64,000 nucleotides of DNA, from positions 60,098,813 to 60,162,812 of the forward strand of contig OX439038.1 in NCBI GenBank assembly GCA_949317995.1. Reading direction: 5' to 3'. Origin of the DNA: Acholoe squamosa (taxonomy: Eukaryota; Annelida; Polychaeta; Phyllodocida; Polynoidae). Both the position numbers and the translations under genes were made by a program. Under the pieces are notes generated by a model. The model saw only the letters and a program-made list of their open reading frames with translations. It had not been told where the DNA came from and searched no databases. This document shows positions 25,979 through 37,872 of this stretch, one piece after another (position 1 is the first letter of the stretch; every line of letters starts with the position of its first letter).

Positions 25979-26130
25979 TCAGCCCTGTAAGATCACCTAA
26001 GAGCACCAATCTTGCTCTCACCAGCCCTGTAAGATCACCTAAGAGCACCAATCTTGCGCTCATCAGTCCAGTAAGATCACCAAAGAGTATCACTGGAAGA
26101 TCACCTGAGAGTAAAACAGATCCCCTATGA
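25979..26130. repeat. 42-bp tandem repeat, three copies plus remnants
   Basis: Units starting at 25981, 26023 and 26065 are 42 bases apart (AGCCCTGTAAGATCACCTAA type). Because 42 is divisible by three, a plus frame (25930-26130) carries a 14-residue repeat rich in Ser-Pro and Lys/Arg, and a minus frame is also open. A remnant unit follows to 26130. Confidence 0.85.
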
Positions 26131-26939
26131 TCACAGAACAGATGGTGCAGGTACCTAAAAAATTTAGGTACTTCTGAGTAAGAGACCCCAGGCTCTGACC
26201 CCCCCCACCCGATACCCCCCCACTCCTCTCCGCTCACCTGAAGGATGTTGCTCCTATAGTAAAAGGAAGAGCTGGCCGAAAATGCCCTCATTTCCAGTCC
26301 TTTCTTTTCTTGTAGCTAGAACTTGTCCCTTCTGTTGCTCACAAGTGGTCATTCAAGTATGGTGCTAAAAAAGGGGGGTTTGAGTAGGTACCTAGTTGGG
26401 AGAAGTCAGTCAGTATAATAAACTATAGACATGAGTAGGTACCTGGTAGTGCAGCTCTTTCTGTTTTAAACAAGGCAGGTGACTTTTCAGACTAATGTGG
26501 TGAGTGCAAGTACTTAGGTGAAGCAGTGCACGACTTGTTTAGAAAAGAGGGCACATACTCACAGCTCTTTTTACAATAGGAGCAACACCCTCCTGGTAGG
26601 ATAGACGTGGACCGAGGCTGGTAGGAGTCTGATCACACGACAATTGGGAGTTATCTCCGGTGTAGGCAGTGTCTCTGGTCACGGTTCTCTATTCAGTGTT
26701 CATTAGCCCTTGTTACATAAGCCCCAACATAATATTGTAAAAAAGGATAAGCTATCCCTTGACAACAGAAATGCAGAGCTTTGATAAGGGACCTGCAAGC
26801 ATGTCCAAAAGACCATACTACAAGCATGGAAAGGAAATCAGAATTAGCATTTTAAACTTTCTCCAAAAAAGGTTCATGTTCAGGCGCCATTATATCAATA
26901 GACTAGCAAGTAACGTACTGCCATACTGTTGCTGCATGT
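26131..26939. other. Non-coding DNA, nothing recognised
   Basis: C run near 26205-26220; no gene recognised. Confidence 0.35.
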
Positions 26940-27555
26940 GTGGACAGATGAGGGGAAAGGGTGCTCCCAGGTAAAATGTGATATTCAAAGTTGAAGTCAT
27001 CACCTTTAAAATGAGGTATTACACTTGCAGATAACCCCTCTAGTCTCAAAGATATTGCTTTACGAAAATGGAATGACATAACTTTACTAATACAGCCAAT
27101 AAGCTCTATCATTCCTTGTTTTAATTAAATCAGGCATCTAATTAGCATAATGATGTAAATAATCAATTGAAAAATAGCCAACCCTTTCCGTACATTTGGG
27201 TATAACTTTGGCTCTGGAAATGGTATTTTAATGCTTTTTTCAGCATATGAATCTACATGACATTAATACTTTTTCTAATTAGAATATAATTTTCATTGCC
27301 ATGGCAACCCATATCTCTGAGAATGCTTATTTATGCCTTTTTTTTTAAATTTTAAACATTCCATTTACACTCCAAATACACAGGAAGTGCCAGAAAATGG
27401 AACGTTTTTGAGAAAACCATCTTTTTCTGTATAATAAATAAGTTATTAGCAATTTTTGGTCCATTTTTCATGCTTTTAGCCTCTGTAGCTCCCCTAGTGG
27501 CCAAATCCAAGACTAAAAATCGCGCAGGGAGGGCCCTTTTCCCTCATCTGCCTAC
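26940..27555. mobile_element. MITE family 1, copy 2, with CTCF-like motif
   Basis: Terminal inverted repeats CAGATGAGGGGAAAGGG on the left and CCCTTTTCCCTCATCTG on the right. Internal phrases shared with copy 1 include CTTTAAAATGAG near the left end and TAGTGGCCAAAT near the right. GCTCCCCTAGTGGCCA at 27488-27503 is at the same place as the CTCF-like motif of copy 1. ACATG/CATGT flanks the ends. Confidence 0.75.
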
Positions 27556-28255
27556 ATGTCTCGCCGATTTTTGTCGGACTATCATACCATAGGGTCAGCC
27601 TGAATGCATGCCTAAATGAATCAATGGTACAGTTACCTGCTAGTGCTGATTTCAGGCACCATGACAATAAGACTACCTATAGAGACGATGTGCTGTCCTA
27701 ACAGGTTTAATAAGGTCCCTCTACATAGGGCTCGTCTGTAACGTCATATCACATATTCCCTGACATGATTATGTGTGCTTTTTTTAGTTGGGTGGTCCTG
27801 GGTATACTATAACCCTACACGTGCGGCCTGTGACCGTGGTCTGGCTTCCGTCGTCGCTTCCTGTGACTTCATTACTTGGCGGGCATGGATCACAATTCGT
27901 TTATGCCGACATTAATCACATCCCTCCCACCTCCCCTGATCCTCTCTCAGGCCTGGAGAAGGATAGGGGAGGAAGCAGGGGCGGGATGGACGGACACGGA
28001 GATTGGCTATGAGTTATTATTAATAATGTTATTATAATTGGCACTAAAGTGGCGCTATTTTGATCTATATTTTGTGGTCTATTCATGGTCGTGATACACT
28101 ATGATTATTTGGTTCCTTCACACAGATATCATATTTGTTTGCAACTTTTAAAAGCTACGATGACCTTCTTGTAATGTTGAAATTGGTGTAATTCATATTT
28201 CTGATGAACTCAATGTATATCTCTGTGAGATAATTGGAGTCAGCTCATTCTTGAG
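27556..28255. other. Non-coding DNA, nothing recognised
   Basis: A modestly GC-rich part at 27810-28000 has no clear motif set. Confidence 0.35.
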
Positions 28256-28259
28256 TCAA

Positions 28260-29310
28260 TTCTTCTTCCTCCATGAGCTGTCCATGTCCCAAGTAGAAAA
28301 AAGATTCAAAGTTGTTACAAAGTTATGTCAAAGTTGGGTGGGCAGCTATCACAATGTCGCAAAAAATATACGACAGAGACCTTGGAACCGTGCAACCGTG
28401 ACATCAGGCATAATCTCAGCTTTCTAAAGCTGAAAGTATTTTCCAAATATTCCAATTAGATCCAAAGTTATACCCTTCTCAATAGATAAATCTAAAAACA
28501 CAGCAACTTAGAATTACTGAGGATCTGAAAATTTCTATGAGGAAAATGCCCCGAAAGCTTCTGTCACACTCATTGTAAAGGTAAAATTTCGAAAACCTTT
28601 GCAGCAACTTGTCACCTGAATCTCCTAAAAAAGTGCCATTGTTGTAAGGAATAATCTGGATGTTTTCTTCTACTATACTCAAATCCTAAATTGTCTAAAA
28701 CACAGAGGTCAAAATCAGAAATGTCTTTGATTCATATACTCTGCTTCAAATATAAGTTATCCATTTATAAAACACCAATTCAGAAGAATCTGAAAATTGG
28801 TTTGGAGCATTTTGATGTCATAACACACATATTTTGAAGATTGAGTTTGGATATTTTCTTGCAGAAATTAAGCGAACATTTTATTGCAGAAATCAACTAC
28901 CTAACAGACCAAAACTTTGAAGTAGAATCTAAAAGTTTTCTGGGGGTAACTTGTCCCCCTAAGTCCATTAGATAACATTCAATCCAATTGGTCCAATTTG
29001 CCTCCTTAATCCCCATAGATAGGAATTTTTTGGCATCCTAAAAGGGAGGATCTAAAGGTTCTTCTTGGAGTGATTGCCCTCTGAGTTCTCTAGAACACAA
29101 CCGATAGTAGAGGCAGAACCCAAGAAATTGGCCCCTTGCAATCCCATGAGCTAGAAGTTTTCTTGGGGTGATTTGCGTAGTGTTGGATCTAGGGGGGTTG
29201 GGAAATTTCTGAATTTGTACGACTAAATTTGCTTCTTTATTAGGGTGTAGAGTGCATCAGAATGCCCTGTTTGATGTCTAGATTTCAAAATTTTCTGGGG
29301 AGGGGGCCCC
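28260..29310. repeat. Strongly decayed tandem array, about 1 kb
   Basis: A phrase like GGATCTGAAAATTTTCTTGG followed by an ATTTGCCCC-like phrase recurs near 28517, 28781, 28925, 29046, 29150 and 29276, spaced about 104-144 bases apart (one gap of two units). Between them CCAATTKGNTCCAATT-type phrases also recur. Copies have diverged heavily. Confidence 0.5.
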
Positions 29311-29464
29311 TTCCTTGGATGTGGCGTGATTCCTGGATCTGCCCCTGTTGCCCCCCCCCCCCGAAAGACCTTGCTACAATAACTTATAGATTTGCTCCAG
29401 CACTGCGCTATATGCCCACCCCTGATGAACGTTGTACTCAGTTAAATTCTCAACGTCAACCTAG

Positions 29465-29808
29465 TAAGGCAAAAAAGTGTGCTTCCAGTAACATGAACTG
29501 AAAGCCTAGGGTCGGTAGGTCGGATTTCTTTAAAAAAAGATTTTGTACATACGTAGATATAGGAAATGTTAGGACACATATCAATAGATGTATCGAAATT
29601 CTTTGATTTCATTACAACAACTGTGAAAGAGGGGAAGAATATGAAAAGGAAAATGGACAAAAATATAAAAATCCTCAAAAAAGTATGAAAATAAAGAAAA
29701 ATTCCTAAAAAAAGACAAAATTCTTCAAACTCCAAACAAATCTTCTTGTTTCCCTGTTCTGCTAGGGTCGGTCGGGTTACTGGAAACGCCACTTTTCTTT
29801 TGGCCTAA
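29465..29808. mobile_element. MITE family 2, copy 2
   Basis: Ends TAAGGCAAAAAAGTGTGC...TTCCAGTAAC and, inverted, GTTACTGGAAACGCC...TTGGCCTAA. Inside, CTAGGGTCGGT occurs once near each end in the same orientation. The interior is A-rich like copy 1 at 16813-17209. Confidence 0.65.
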
Positions 29809-30169
29809 TTAGAAAAGGTTTTCACTACTGTCCATGCAAATTCATGAATATTGATTGCATAAAACGATACCGATGCCTTGCAAACTGCATGAGCTAACTC
29901 TAGGCGTCTCCAGGGTTTAACATACAGGGCTTCTGCCTACATGGCACAAACATTGGGATGATCCATAAATTGAGACAGATATCAGAGGCTGTAATGTATG
30001 GGCTTCACTTGAGGTTGGCTGGACTTCACCAGAAATCACTCTTAATAGAAGGGCCGTGTGTAGAAAAGTTCCAAGCTTGTGAGGGACTCTGGGGTGAGAG
30101 TTGTAGGCTTATGACAGCAAAATGAGACTAATAATAAATGGGTTTATTTCCGACAACATGGCCATCTCT
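29809..30169. other. Non-coding DNA, nothing recognised
   Basis: No supported feature. Confidence 0.35.
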
Positions 30170-30355
30170 CGTCGCCTGCGAGATATCACGAGATACGTCA
30201 CATGACATGTGAGGGCTAACGGTTGGGATGGTTAAGCCGACGATGTCGTAGACGTGACGTCAGGGGCATGACGCCTGGGGCAGACGCTGGACGTGGGGAG
30301 AGATAACGGCGTCAAGGGTCATGGAAGGTCAAGGACGCAGCTCCAAGGTCATTTG
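30170..30355. promoter_or_regulatory. CRE and nuclear-receptor motif cluster, candidate enhancer or promoter
   Basis: TACGTCAC at 30194-30201 and a palindromic CRE TGACGTCA at 30255-30262 are followed by GGGTCA-TGGA-AGGTCA (30316-30331), a DR4 nuclear-receptor element, and CCAAGGTCA (30343-30351), an ERR/NR5-type extended half-site. CpGs are denser than in the flanks. No linked exon was found. Confidence 0.4.
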
Positions 30356-30459
30356 CCATGGGTCCACTGATAGTTGTATATGTATGGGAATATAGGCTGG
30401 CTGGGCCACCCTAGGCGCCTTAGCACCTAAAATAAACAGCCTCATCCTTGGAAATATTC

Positions 30460-30496
30460 ATCCCTCCTCGGCTGGGTGGAATGGCCGAGGAGGGAT
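30460..30496. repeat. Perfect 13-bp stem, 11-base loop
   Basis: ATCCCTCCTCGGC and its exact reverse complement flank TGGGTGGAATG. Role unknown. Confidence 0.6.
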
Positions 30497-32274
30497 ACAA
30501 TTGCTAATACTTTGGGCATATATAGTATACATGAGGTGGCGGCGCACTTCAGCCATTTGCCGTGAATCCATAATAGCTCTGTGGAATATCAAATGAGGTT
30601 TGCCATGAGCAACCTGATAATAGGCACTATCATAAGCCTCCACATCATAAAGCCATGGCCCATAATCTGGGATAAATCCCCCAATATTAATCTTCCTTTC
30701 CATAAGCACCATACACATTACAACACCCCTACACTCCTAGTTTACAGAAATGAAGATATATGTGCAGCCAATGATAACTTCTAGTGGAAATAAACTCTCT
30801 CATTCTATTGCTTCAGCAGACATGACAGGTCCACCCTCTGGCACATTAGGCGTTGCTGGCATGATAAAATTATGATTGTGAAAGGAGGCTGTTGTGGATG
30901 GAAAGGTTGGGGGTGTATACGCAAGTGTCGTGCAGGGACTGCAGTATACCCTTCCCAATTGGCCAAGGTAATTAGGATGTATGTGTGCACACTACAGATT
31001 AAATAATTACTCTGTCCCCCCTGTGTGTGCCCAGCTTGCTGTTACTGCACACACTTCCAACACCATACAAGTGTGTGGTGAAGTGAAGACATGGCGAGTG
31101 TTTGTATGAAGGGTAGAGGTGGGTTTGTTTTTCTGTATCTTGCTCAGGCGAGAGCACTCTCATCAAATCATCCATATTTCCTGTCCCAGAACTAAAAAAA
31201 AAAGAAAGAAAAAATGTTAGAGTAGTATACTAAGAGTACCAAGAGTTTGGGCCTCAGAAACAATTATATAAAAAACTGGATGTTTTCTGTGTTATGCATA
31301 ATAATGAACTTCACGTTCACACCAACAGTTATTGCTCCAGTGCATGCCTAAATTTCCAATATATCCGGACATCCACAGACAGGTCTCAGTTTCCTTCAAT
31401 CTGAACTCCTAGTCTGTGAATGAATTGTGGTCCTCCTCGAGTCCCGACATATCCAAAGTATGACATTATTGAAATATCTGAATCAAATTCAGGAGTATCA
31501 AACAATGAGCTGGTCATGCGGTCTTTGGTATAAAATTATAATTCCAGGATTATATCACGACCAACATTAAGGATTCTGAGAAATAAAGGATATTCAAGGT
31601 GGCGGCTAATTTATAGGGTATAGCATAGAGGACGTTCACATGCAAGCATCATGAAGACAGCTAGGTAGAAATACAATCTTTATATGCCGAGGGAAATCCA
31701 TTACAAACGATTAATCAATACTGTAAATATAGTTCCTTGGGTAGAAGGATGATGGTGCTTTTACAAGATTTCCCCATTAAGATCCCATTGCAGGTTCATC
31801 GGTGCAAATTGGATCAGTCCCCTTAATTTGCCTGGTCCAGAATCGGGCCTATAGGCACAGCTAGATATGGACTTCACGTGCGGAGGCAATTTGTGGAGTA
31901 GGAACAAACACATAGACGGCAATAAACCCTGGGCCAGCAACTCCACAAAAATATGGCCGCCCATGGAAGGCTCATCAGGAACTCTCCACTTCCGGAGATC
32001 ACAAACATCGTTCCGCTTGTAGCTGGCAAGTAAGCATACTAGGCGGCCACTTGTAGTAAAGTACTGGTTTTACACCGACTCTAATCAATAGCTGTTGACC
32101 CTCTAGGCGGTAGGCGGAGGAAGGAAGCAGAGGATGGTGAAAGTAAGAGCCCATGGTGAGGAGAAGTGTATCCAAGTGTGCAGTAAGGAGGCCCTCTCTT
32201 GCCCCCCATCCACCTACCGCAACAACATGAGAGAGTGAGAGGGAGAAGGGAAGGGGAGAAAAGGGACATAAAGG

Positions 32275-32277
<3 letters not shown>
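30497..32277. other. Non-coding DNA, nothing recognised
   Basis: No gene, RNA or element recognised. Confidence 0.35.
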
Positions 32278-32360
<83 letters not shown>

Positions 32361-32374
32361 AAAAGAGAGAGAGG
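32278..32374. repeat. (GA)n microsatellite with A-run interruption
   Basis: About 78 bases of pure GA, then an A run and more GA/GGGA. Long Ser-Leu and Arg-Glu frames here are repeat artefacts. Confidence 0.97.
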
Positions 32375-32934
32375 GAGGGAGAGAGAGGGGATGGGGGTAG
32401 TTTATAAGGGCAGTTGGTGGCTGGGGTAGAACCGGGAGTGGAGAGAAATATGTCCTTTTTTCCGCTGGTCCACTCAGTTTCCCATCGGCCAAAGACACAT
32501 GGCATCCGGAGCCGTCCTTCAGCCGCCCTGTCAGACAAAAAAAAAGCGGGATGCGGTGGCAGGAGCGGAGCGGAGGGGGGGGGGGAGTCTGACTGAAGTG
32601 GACACAGGCGGTACTCAGTAGACGTATAGGAACAATTCTACTGGGAGGTGGGTGGGTGGCAAGTGGCGACTGTAGTGGAATGTGGGAGGTGTAGGGGTGG
32701 GATGAACACTGCCAGAGCTGATGAATGCTGTGCTGAAGCCCTGTGTGCGCGTGTTGGATGGGATGGGGTGGGAGTGGGTAGTGAAAGGGGAGTGATGCTA
32801 AAGGGGGTTGATGACGAGGAGGAGGCTGGACAGGGGTTCCAGCACTGAGCAGACTTATAAAAAGTATATATGGGGGTGAACATATGAGGGAGAGGAGCTG
32901 GTGATGGGAGGGTATTTACCACTTCTTATGGCAG
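32375..32934. other. GC-rich non-coding DNA
   Basis: Contains a poly-G run near 32575 and GGTGGG-rich DNA to 32900. A pyrimidine tract ending in CAG on the minus strand near 32527 could be an acceptor, but no frame after it looks coding. Confidence 0.35.
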
Positions 32935-34000
32935 AACAAAGGCGTGTAAAGCAAAGATAAGACAAAGGTACAAGTAGCTGAGCACCAAGATATCTGGTAA
33001 GACAAAGGCATGTTCATGGAATTGTCTGGTTAGAAAGAGGTACAAATGACTGAACATTCGGGATATTAGGGGCGACAAAAGGACAGATATTGGGGATGTC
33101 TGGTAAGTCACAGGTAAAAGTAGTTGACCATTGCAAGAACATTGCATGTAAAGAAGGTTCCTTTTGCCAAACATAGTGAAAAAAGCTTTTACCAAAAGCT
33201 ATTCCATTATAAGAGTATATTAGATCAATAAGGACATTCAGCTATAACTAATGCTGTGCAGAAATGCTGAATATGCTGTGTACAGATGGCTACAGGACAC
33301 CTCACACTTTATTAATAAGCTGCAATAATCTGCAGCTATTATTATGTATGTGCAAGAGAGCTGTCTCAGCAATCATCTTTTTCCCATTCTCCTATATAAC
33401 ATTCCCTCTAGTTCATGATAAATCCAACCCATGCACAATACTCCATGATATCAGCTTACATGGATGGCTTGTTCAGCACCATAAATTGAAACTGGATTAT
33501 ATGTCGGACGTTTGTGCGCAGACATATGACATTTTGCCTGCATACCATGAGGGGAAAGCTACCTGTAGTACTACAGTTAGAGGCTCAGCATTAATAATTA
33601 TTGGTTTTGTGTTAAGAATTAACACTATCTCTAGTATACACCATACTGGTATCTGTTGAACCCGGGGTTGAAACCATCGCTATCTGTAGGAAATTCTCCG
33701 TTAAATGTACATAAGCAATATTGAAGCAGGTAGTTAAAAGTGAATATACCATGTCTTTGATACAGATAGTATTTATTTTAGAGAGATAGCAGATAGATGG
33801 TCAGTCTATCACTGCATTACGACAGATAATGGCTCTTTACGCAGATAGTGGTTGTACAAAATACCTATGCAGCTTAGTATTGAAAATGTCTGATAAGGCA
33901 AATTAAAAGGTAGTTGACTGATAGTATCATGGTGAGAAGATGACAGTTTTCTAGTGAAGTATTGGGCATGTCTGGCGAGACAGAGGTACCATTTATTTTA
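32935..34000. repeat. Decayed minisatellite split into two blocks
   Basis: A unit like GTCTGGTAAGACAAAGGTAC followed by AAGTAGTTGACCATT recurs in 32935-33150 and again in 33880-34000. About 730 bases of different sequence lie between, with GATA-type motifs in the last part. Confidence 0.5.
33763..33848. promoter_or_regulatory. Cluster of GATA-type motifs
   Basis: AGATAG/AGATAA motifs at about 33764, 33784, 33791, 33824 and 33843, five in 86 bases. Could be a GATA-factor binding cluster or merely a decayed GATA-rich repeat. Confidence 0.25.
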
Positions 34001-35385
34001 CAAAAAAAAAAAAACCATATAATTATTGAGAATATAATTATGTATTTTAACCTGCTTTCCTCGGCCTTCATTGGCACCCCTCTCTCACTTCATGTTTGTA
34101 AGTTAATGTATATATAACTGAACTGCCTCAAATACCTCCTTTATTTCGAATTTAATTCTAAAAATAAAAAGGTTAAAAAACGATCATTCACAGCCTACTA
34201 TCTTCGAACCAGGTGTCTACTATAAAATAATGCTTATTGCCATTCTGTACCAGATCCCAGATATCCATAAACACATAAAAACAGACTGGGGAAATACGAT
34301 TAACACCTCTGTGGTATCATCTGACAGATATGCAACACCATCCCTTTAGCCAGTGGCAAAGCAATTTGTCCAACTGAATTATATAATTAGGGCGTTGGCC
34401 CCACTGGTGGTTCCACGGGCGAGCCGTGATTGGCGCGGGTGTTTTTACACGAGGTGACCAGCTTCAAACGGACAGACGCCTGTTCCACTAGACACCTAAT
34501 TAACATGGAGCAGAACAGGAATAAAGGGATTTCACGGCGAGCTGCTCGGGAGTTGCTCGTTGTTGGTGGCTTCAAAGAGCTGCTGAGCAGTTCTGAGTGC
34601 CTGGTTGGGAAGGAGTGGGGTGTAAGGGTCAGTGTAGGAGAAGTATAGTACGTCCGGACAGTAGTGTGAATGAACACCTCCCCTCATGATCACAGTATAT
34701 ACGTCATACATGGTCCTTGCCTACACCTCCAGTATTCTAGATGCAGTAGCAACCATGCACCAACCCTCTGGTAATTGTCCAGTCCTGGAGCAGAACGTGC
34801 TAGCCTGGAGAATTATATTTCTTGTGTGTGGTCTGTGTGGAGTGCGGCCAGGCGGAAGAAGAGCTGGCGGTACCTCTTTTAAACCCTGTTATGGATGCCT
34901 ACATCCTCCTCTCCACTCTCCTCCACCCCCAGCTCCTACTCTCCCATGGGGCCAGCCTACAAACAGAACATCCGCTTCTTTGATCAAGTCTGGGCCTTGA
35001 TCTATAAGTTAATGGGCCCACTTCTCCACGGCCTCAGTATGATGCAATGCTCAGACTCTCCTATCAACGGCCCTTTACCATTGGAAACACTCCTACCTCA
35101 ATATACCGACTTTGAAGGGTGAATCAATAGAGCCGGCTGAAAACAAGGTCTTGACAATTACAAAGCTTTCTGTGGGATCAAGTTGGTCTCGTAAGAAGAC
35201 AACTAAAACACACTCATGTGAAACATCTCTCTTTTTATTTATTCCAAATATACAACTATACATACTCGAAATTCCATTTGGTCTCTTCTATCCTTGTATT
35301 TCGTCTTCAGGTCAGTTATCATTATTGTGCAGGCTAGGAAACACTTTTCACTTTTACTCTATGTGTTTCTTTTTCTCTTTTACAG
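34001..35385. other. Non-coding DNA, GC-rich part at 34.39-34.64 kb
   Basis: 34390-34640 is GC-rich, bounded by AATTAG and CTAATTAA motifs, with frames on both strands but no recognisable domain. 34890-34960 is CT-rich. Confidence 0.35.
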
Positions 35386-35441
35386 TCACTCGGTTTGCAG
35401 GAGAGAAAGAGGAAAATGATGGGAATATTTGTAGCATTTAG
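35386..35441 (+). other. Possible exon after a strong splice acceptor
   Basis: GTTTCTTTTTCTCTTTTACAG ends at 35385. One phase continues 18 codons to a stop at 35441, another runs further. No upstream exon, product or poly(A) signal links to it. Confidence 0.18.
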
Positions 35442-37529
35442 GCCTACATCTTGCTTTGTAAACATGTCTCATTCAGCTTGTATTTCCACTTAGAACTGTA
35501 ACATGTATACTCTACCGCATAACACATGGGTAATTATTCTTTTCTGTGTCATAATTTTTCCATAATTTTATGCAGAATTTTGAATAAGTATTTGTCATGT
35601 ATATGAAAATATATATCCCTGAATTGACTTACAATAACTATATACCTGGGTATACATGTACTTGCGAATATGTAATATTAAATGATACATCCTTATCTTA
35701 TTAATCCATGATAAATATTTAAACATAATGAGTATGATATTGTGCAATTGTGAGCATTTCCATCTCAGACTTTCTCGTTAGTATTTACACACAAACCAAC
35801 CTTATATCTTCATATAATACCCCAAAACATTGGTCTGATTTGTTAGCTTATTTCAAAGAAAAGCTTGTCATCATACTTATAACTAAGTAAGTGACCGATC
35901 GGAAATACCTTCAAATATAATAACAGACTAACATATCTGTCAAATAGCAATCATCAACAACTATACAACAGTCAACGAGTCCAATGACAGTCTTTGAATC
36001 TGCCATATGTAAAATGGCAGACCTCTATATACATTCAATTTATACATCATACATCATTGCTGCACCATCACACACCTTATAATTAAGAGGTCCCTCCACC
36101 ACATCTGATTTGCATTCAAGTCTCAAAACATCAGAAACAATTAGGACTAATTGGTTTGATATTCCGAGAAATTCCAAATTGTCCTATGTGACTGGGCCAA
36201 ATTTGTACAAGAATTGTTAAAAGAAAAAGGAGGAATTGGTATTAAAATTTTGGTCGTTTTCTTTTTATCGGCTATGGTGGAAGGACCACTTAACGCAACC
36301 TAAGTAAGGAGTTACCTTGTTGAATTATGATGCTTTCTCAAGTTACTGTAACATTGCCCCCATGTGAGAGTAGCAATTAAAGATCTTGAAATTAGTCTTT
36401 ATGCACCGAAGAGTATCGTTGGCGTCATTATTCATTTTGATACATGATGCTTGTTTTCCGCCAGCATGGTTTCAGTGTTGCAATTTAGTTTGTTCATAAA
36501 AAGGTTAAAATAAATGTTATGATAAAGTCATGCGTAGATAATCTTTTACACAGATTTGACACACCAATCATATTATACAGTGGAAACCATCGTGAAAAAA
36601 GGAGAATTAGATAAATAGACCACCCACAACAGGGAGGGCTGGCAGTAGAAGATCGCGTGTGATTAGCCAGGCGGATAGGATACACCACACACTTACGCGT
36701 AGAGTACCCTGTCGGCGTCGCTGCTCACGCGTAAGGCAACAGGGGGTTCAGACGAGTAGTAGTACAGAATTGTGGGTTTTACGCTGGAAGGCGATTCGCG
36801 GAAGCTTGTCCTTAATTTTGCATTGGTGATACCATAAATGGTAGCATAGGGATTATACATAGAATATACTAAAGGGAACGGCTTATAAGATTTGATATTA
36901 TGCCCGTAGTACTAGTGTTGATAAGATGATAGGAGACTCCCGTGAGATTAGCTTAGGATACTATCACTTCATAGGGTGATGCGCAGCGGGCCAGTGGCAG
37001 TTCATACTATGATGCTATAGCGGGTGTAGGGTGTGCTTAAGTGTAAAGTATAGATAAAAATAGTATACCAAGAGAATTGGAAGACAACCCTCATTCCATT
37101 TCTTTTCATTGGTTGCGAAAGAAGAGGTTTCACAAAAACAGTCATGTTCTGCATACTATTATGTCTAATGTGAAGGTAATTCAGGACAATCTTGAACCTA
37201 AATATTGGAAATCGGCGACACAACAGCTGGGTTTGAATTATTCTTTTCTTCACAAGCCATTATGGGTGTATGGTTGATAGAGATGCCAGAGGGAGTAGGC
37301 TAGCGAAAAATAAACATTGAGTTTCAGGAGGGAGTATTTCAAAATAAAACCGTAACCAGGACAATCACTATAGGAATGTCTACACATACAAATGGCACAG
37401 CCACTGAAGGGACTACTGCTGTTCCACTGGGTTAGGAGCCCGTAGTGTAAGGGAGCGTCACCAGGGAGACAGGACTAGGGTCTAAGGTTGATCAATCACG
37501 GGGTCATTTGTTCACCCCTCAGACAAAAG
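35442..37529. other. AT-rich non-coding DNA, nothing recognised
   Basis: Short frames only. Confidence 0.35.
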
Positions 37530-37872
37530 GTGGCGCTACTTCCGGCTCACAAGTCTCGCGAGAACGTATTGACCACGTGTGCGTGCGTGACGTCATTATC
37601 TTTCGGACAGGTTCAAAAGGGGCTTTTCCATAGGGAATGTCGGGGTGGGAGGAGGGTTTGGTTGTTAGAGGGGGTGTGGGCTATTGTCCTCTATTGGGGA
37701 CTTTCTGTCACTAGGTCGACACAGTGAACGGACGGGAATTAATTGTAATGGCGTTCCCTAACCCTGGTTTCCGCTCCTTAGTAACGCCCTGCCCTACGTC
37801 ACGTCAATTAGTCACAGGATTACCTACAACAATCACTCAGCCAGGTCGGCAGGGGCAGAGTCACGTGACAAC
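37530..37872 (+). promoter_or_regulatory. Multi-motif housekeeping-type promoter candidate
   Basis: In order: ACTTCCGG (37538-37545, ETS), TCTCGCGAGA (37554-37563), CACGTG (37574-37579), TGACGTCA (37588-37595), ACGTCACGTCA (about 37796-37806) and GTCACGTGAC (37860-37869), then an ATG in a YY1-like context ACATGGCTGCC. CpG is locally dense. These motif types co-occur in animal housekeeping promoters. The motif order and the ATG suggest plus-strand transcription. A minus-strand YY1-like AAATGGCGG near 37960 leaves a bidirectional arrangement possible. Confidence 0.5.

Noticed and set aside
32440..32530. Minus-strand splice acceptor followed by open frames
   Set aside because: One phase stops at once; the others run into the (GA)n tract. 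No support beyond the pyrimidine run.
32081..32538. Ser-Leu-rich 179-codon minus frame and Arg-Glu plus frame
   Set aside because: Produced by the (GA)n microsatellite.
34200..34265. Minus-strand GGTTCGAAGA with an A-box-like phrase upstream
   Set aside because: Box spacing is roughly right but arms do not pair as a tRNA and no SINE body or tail was seen.
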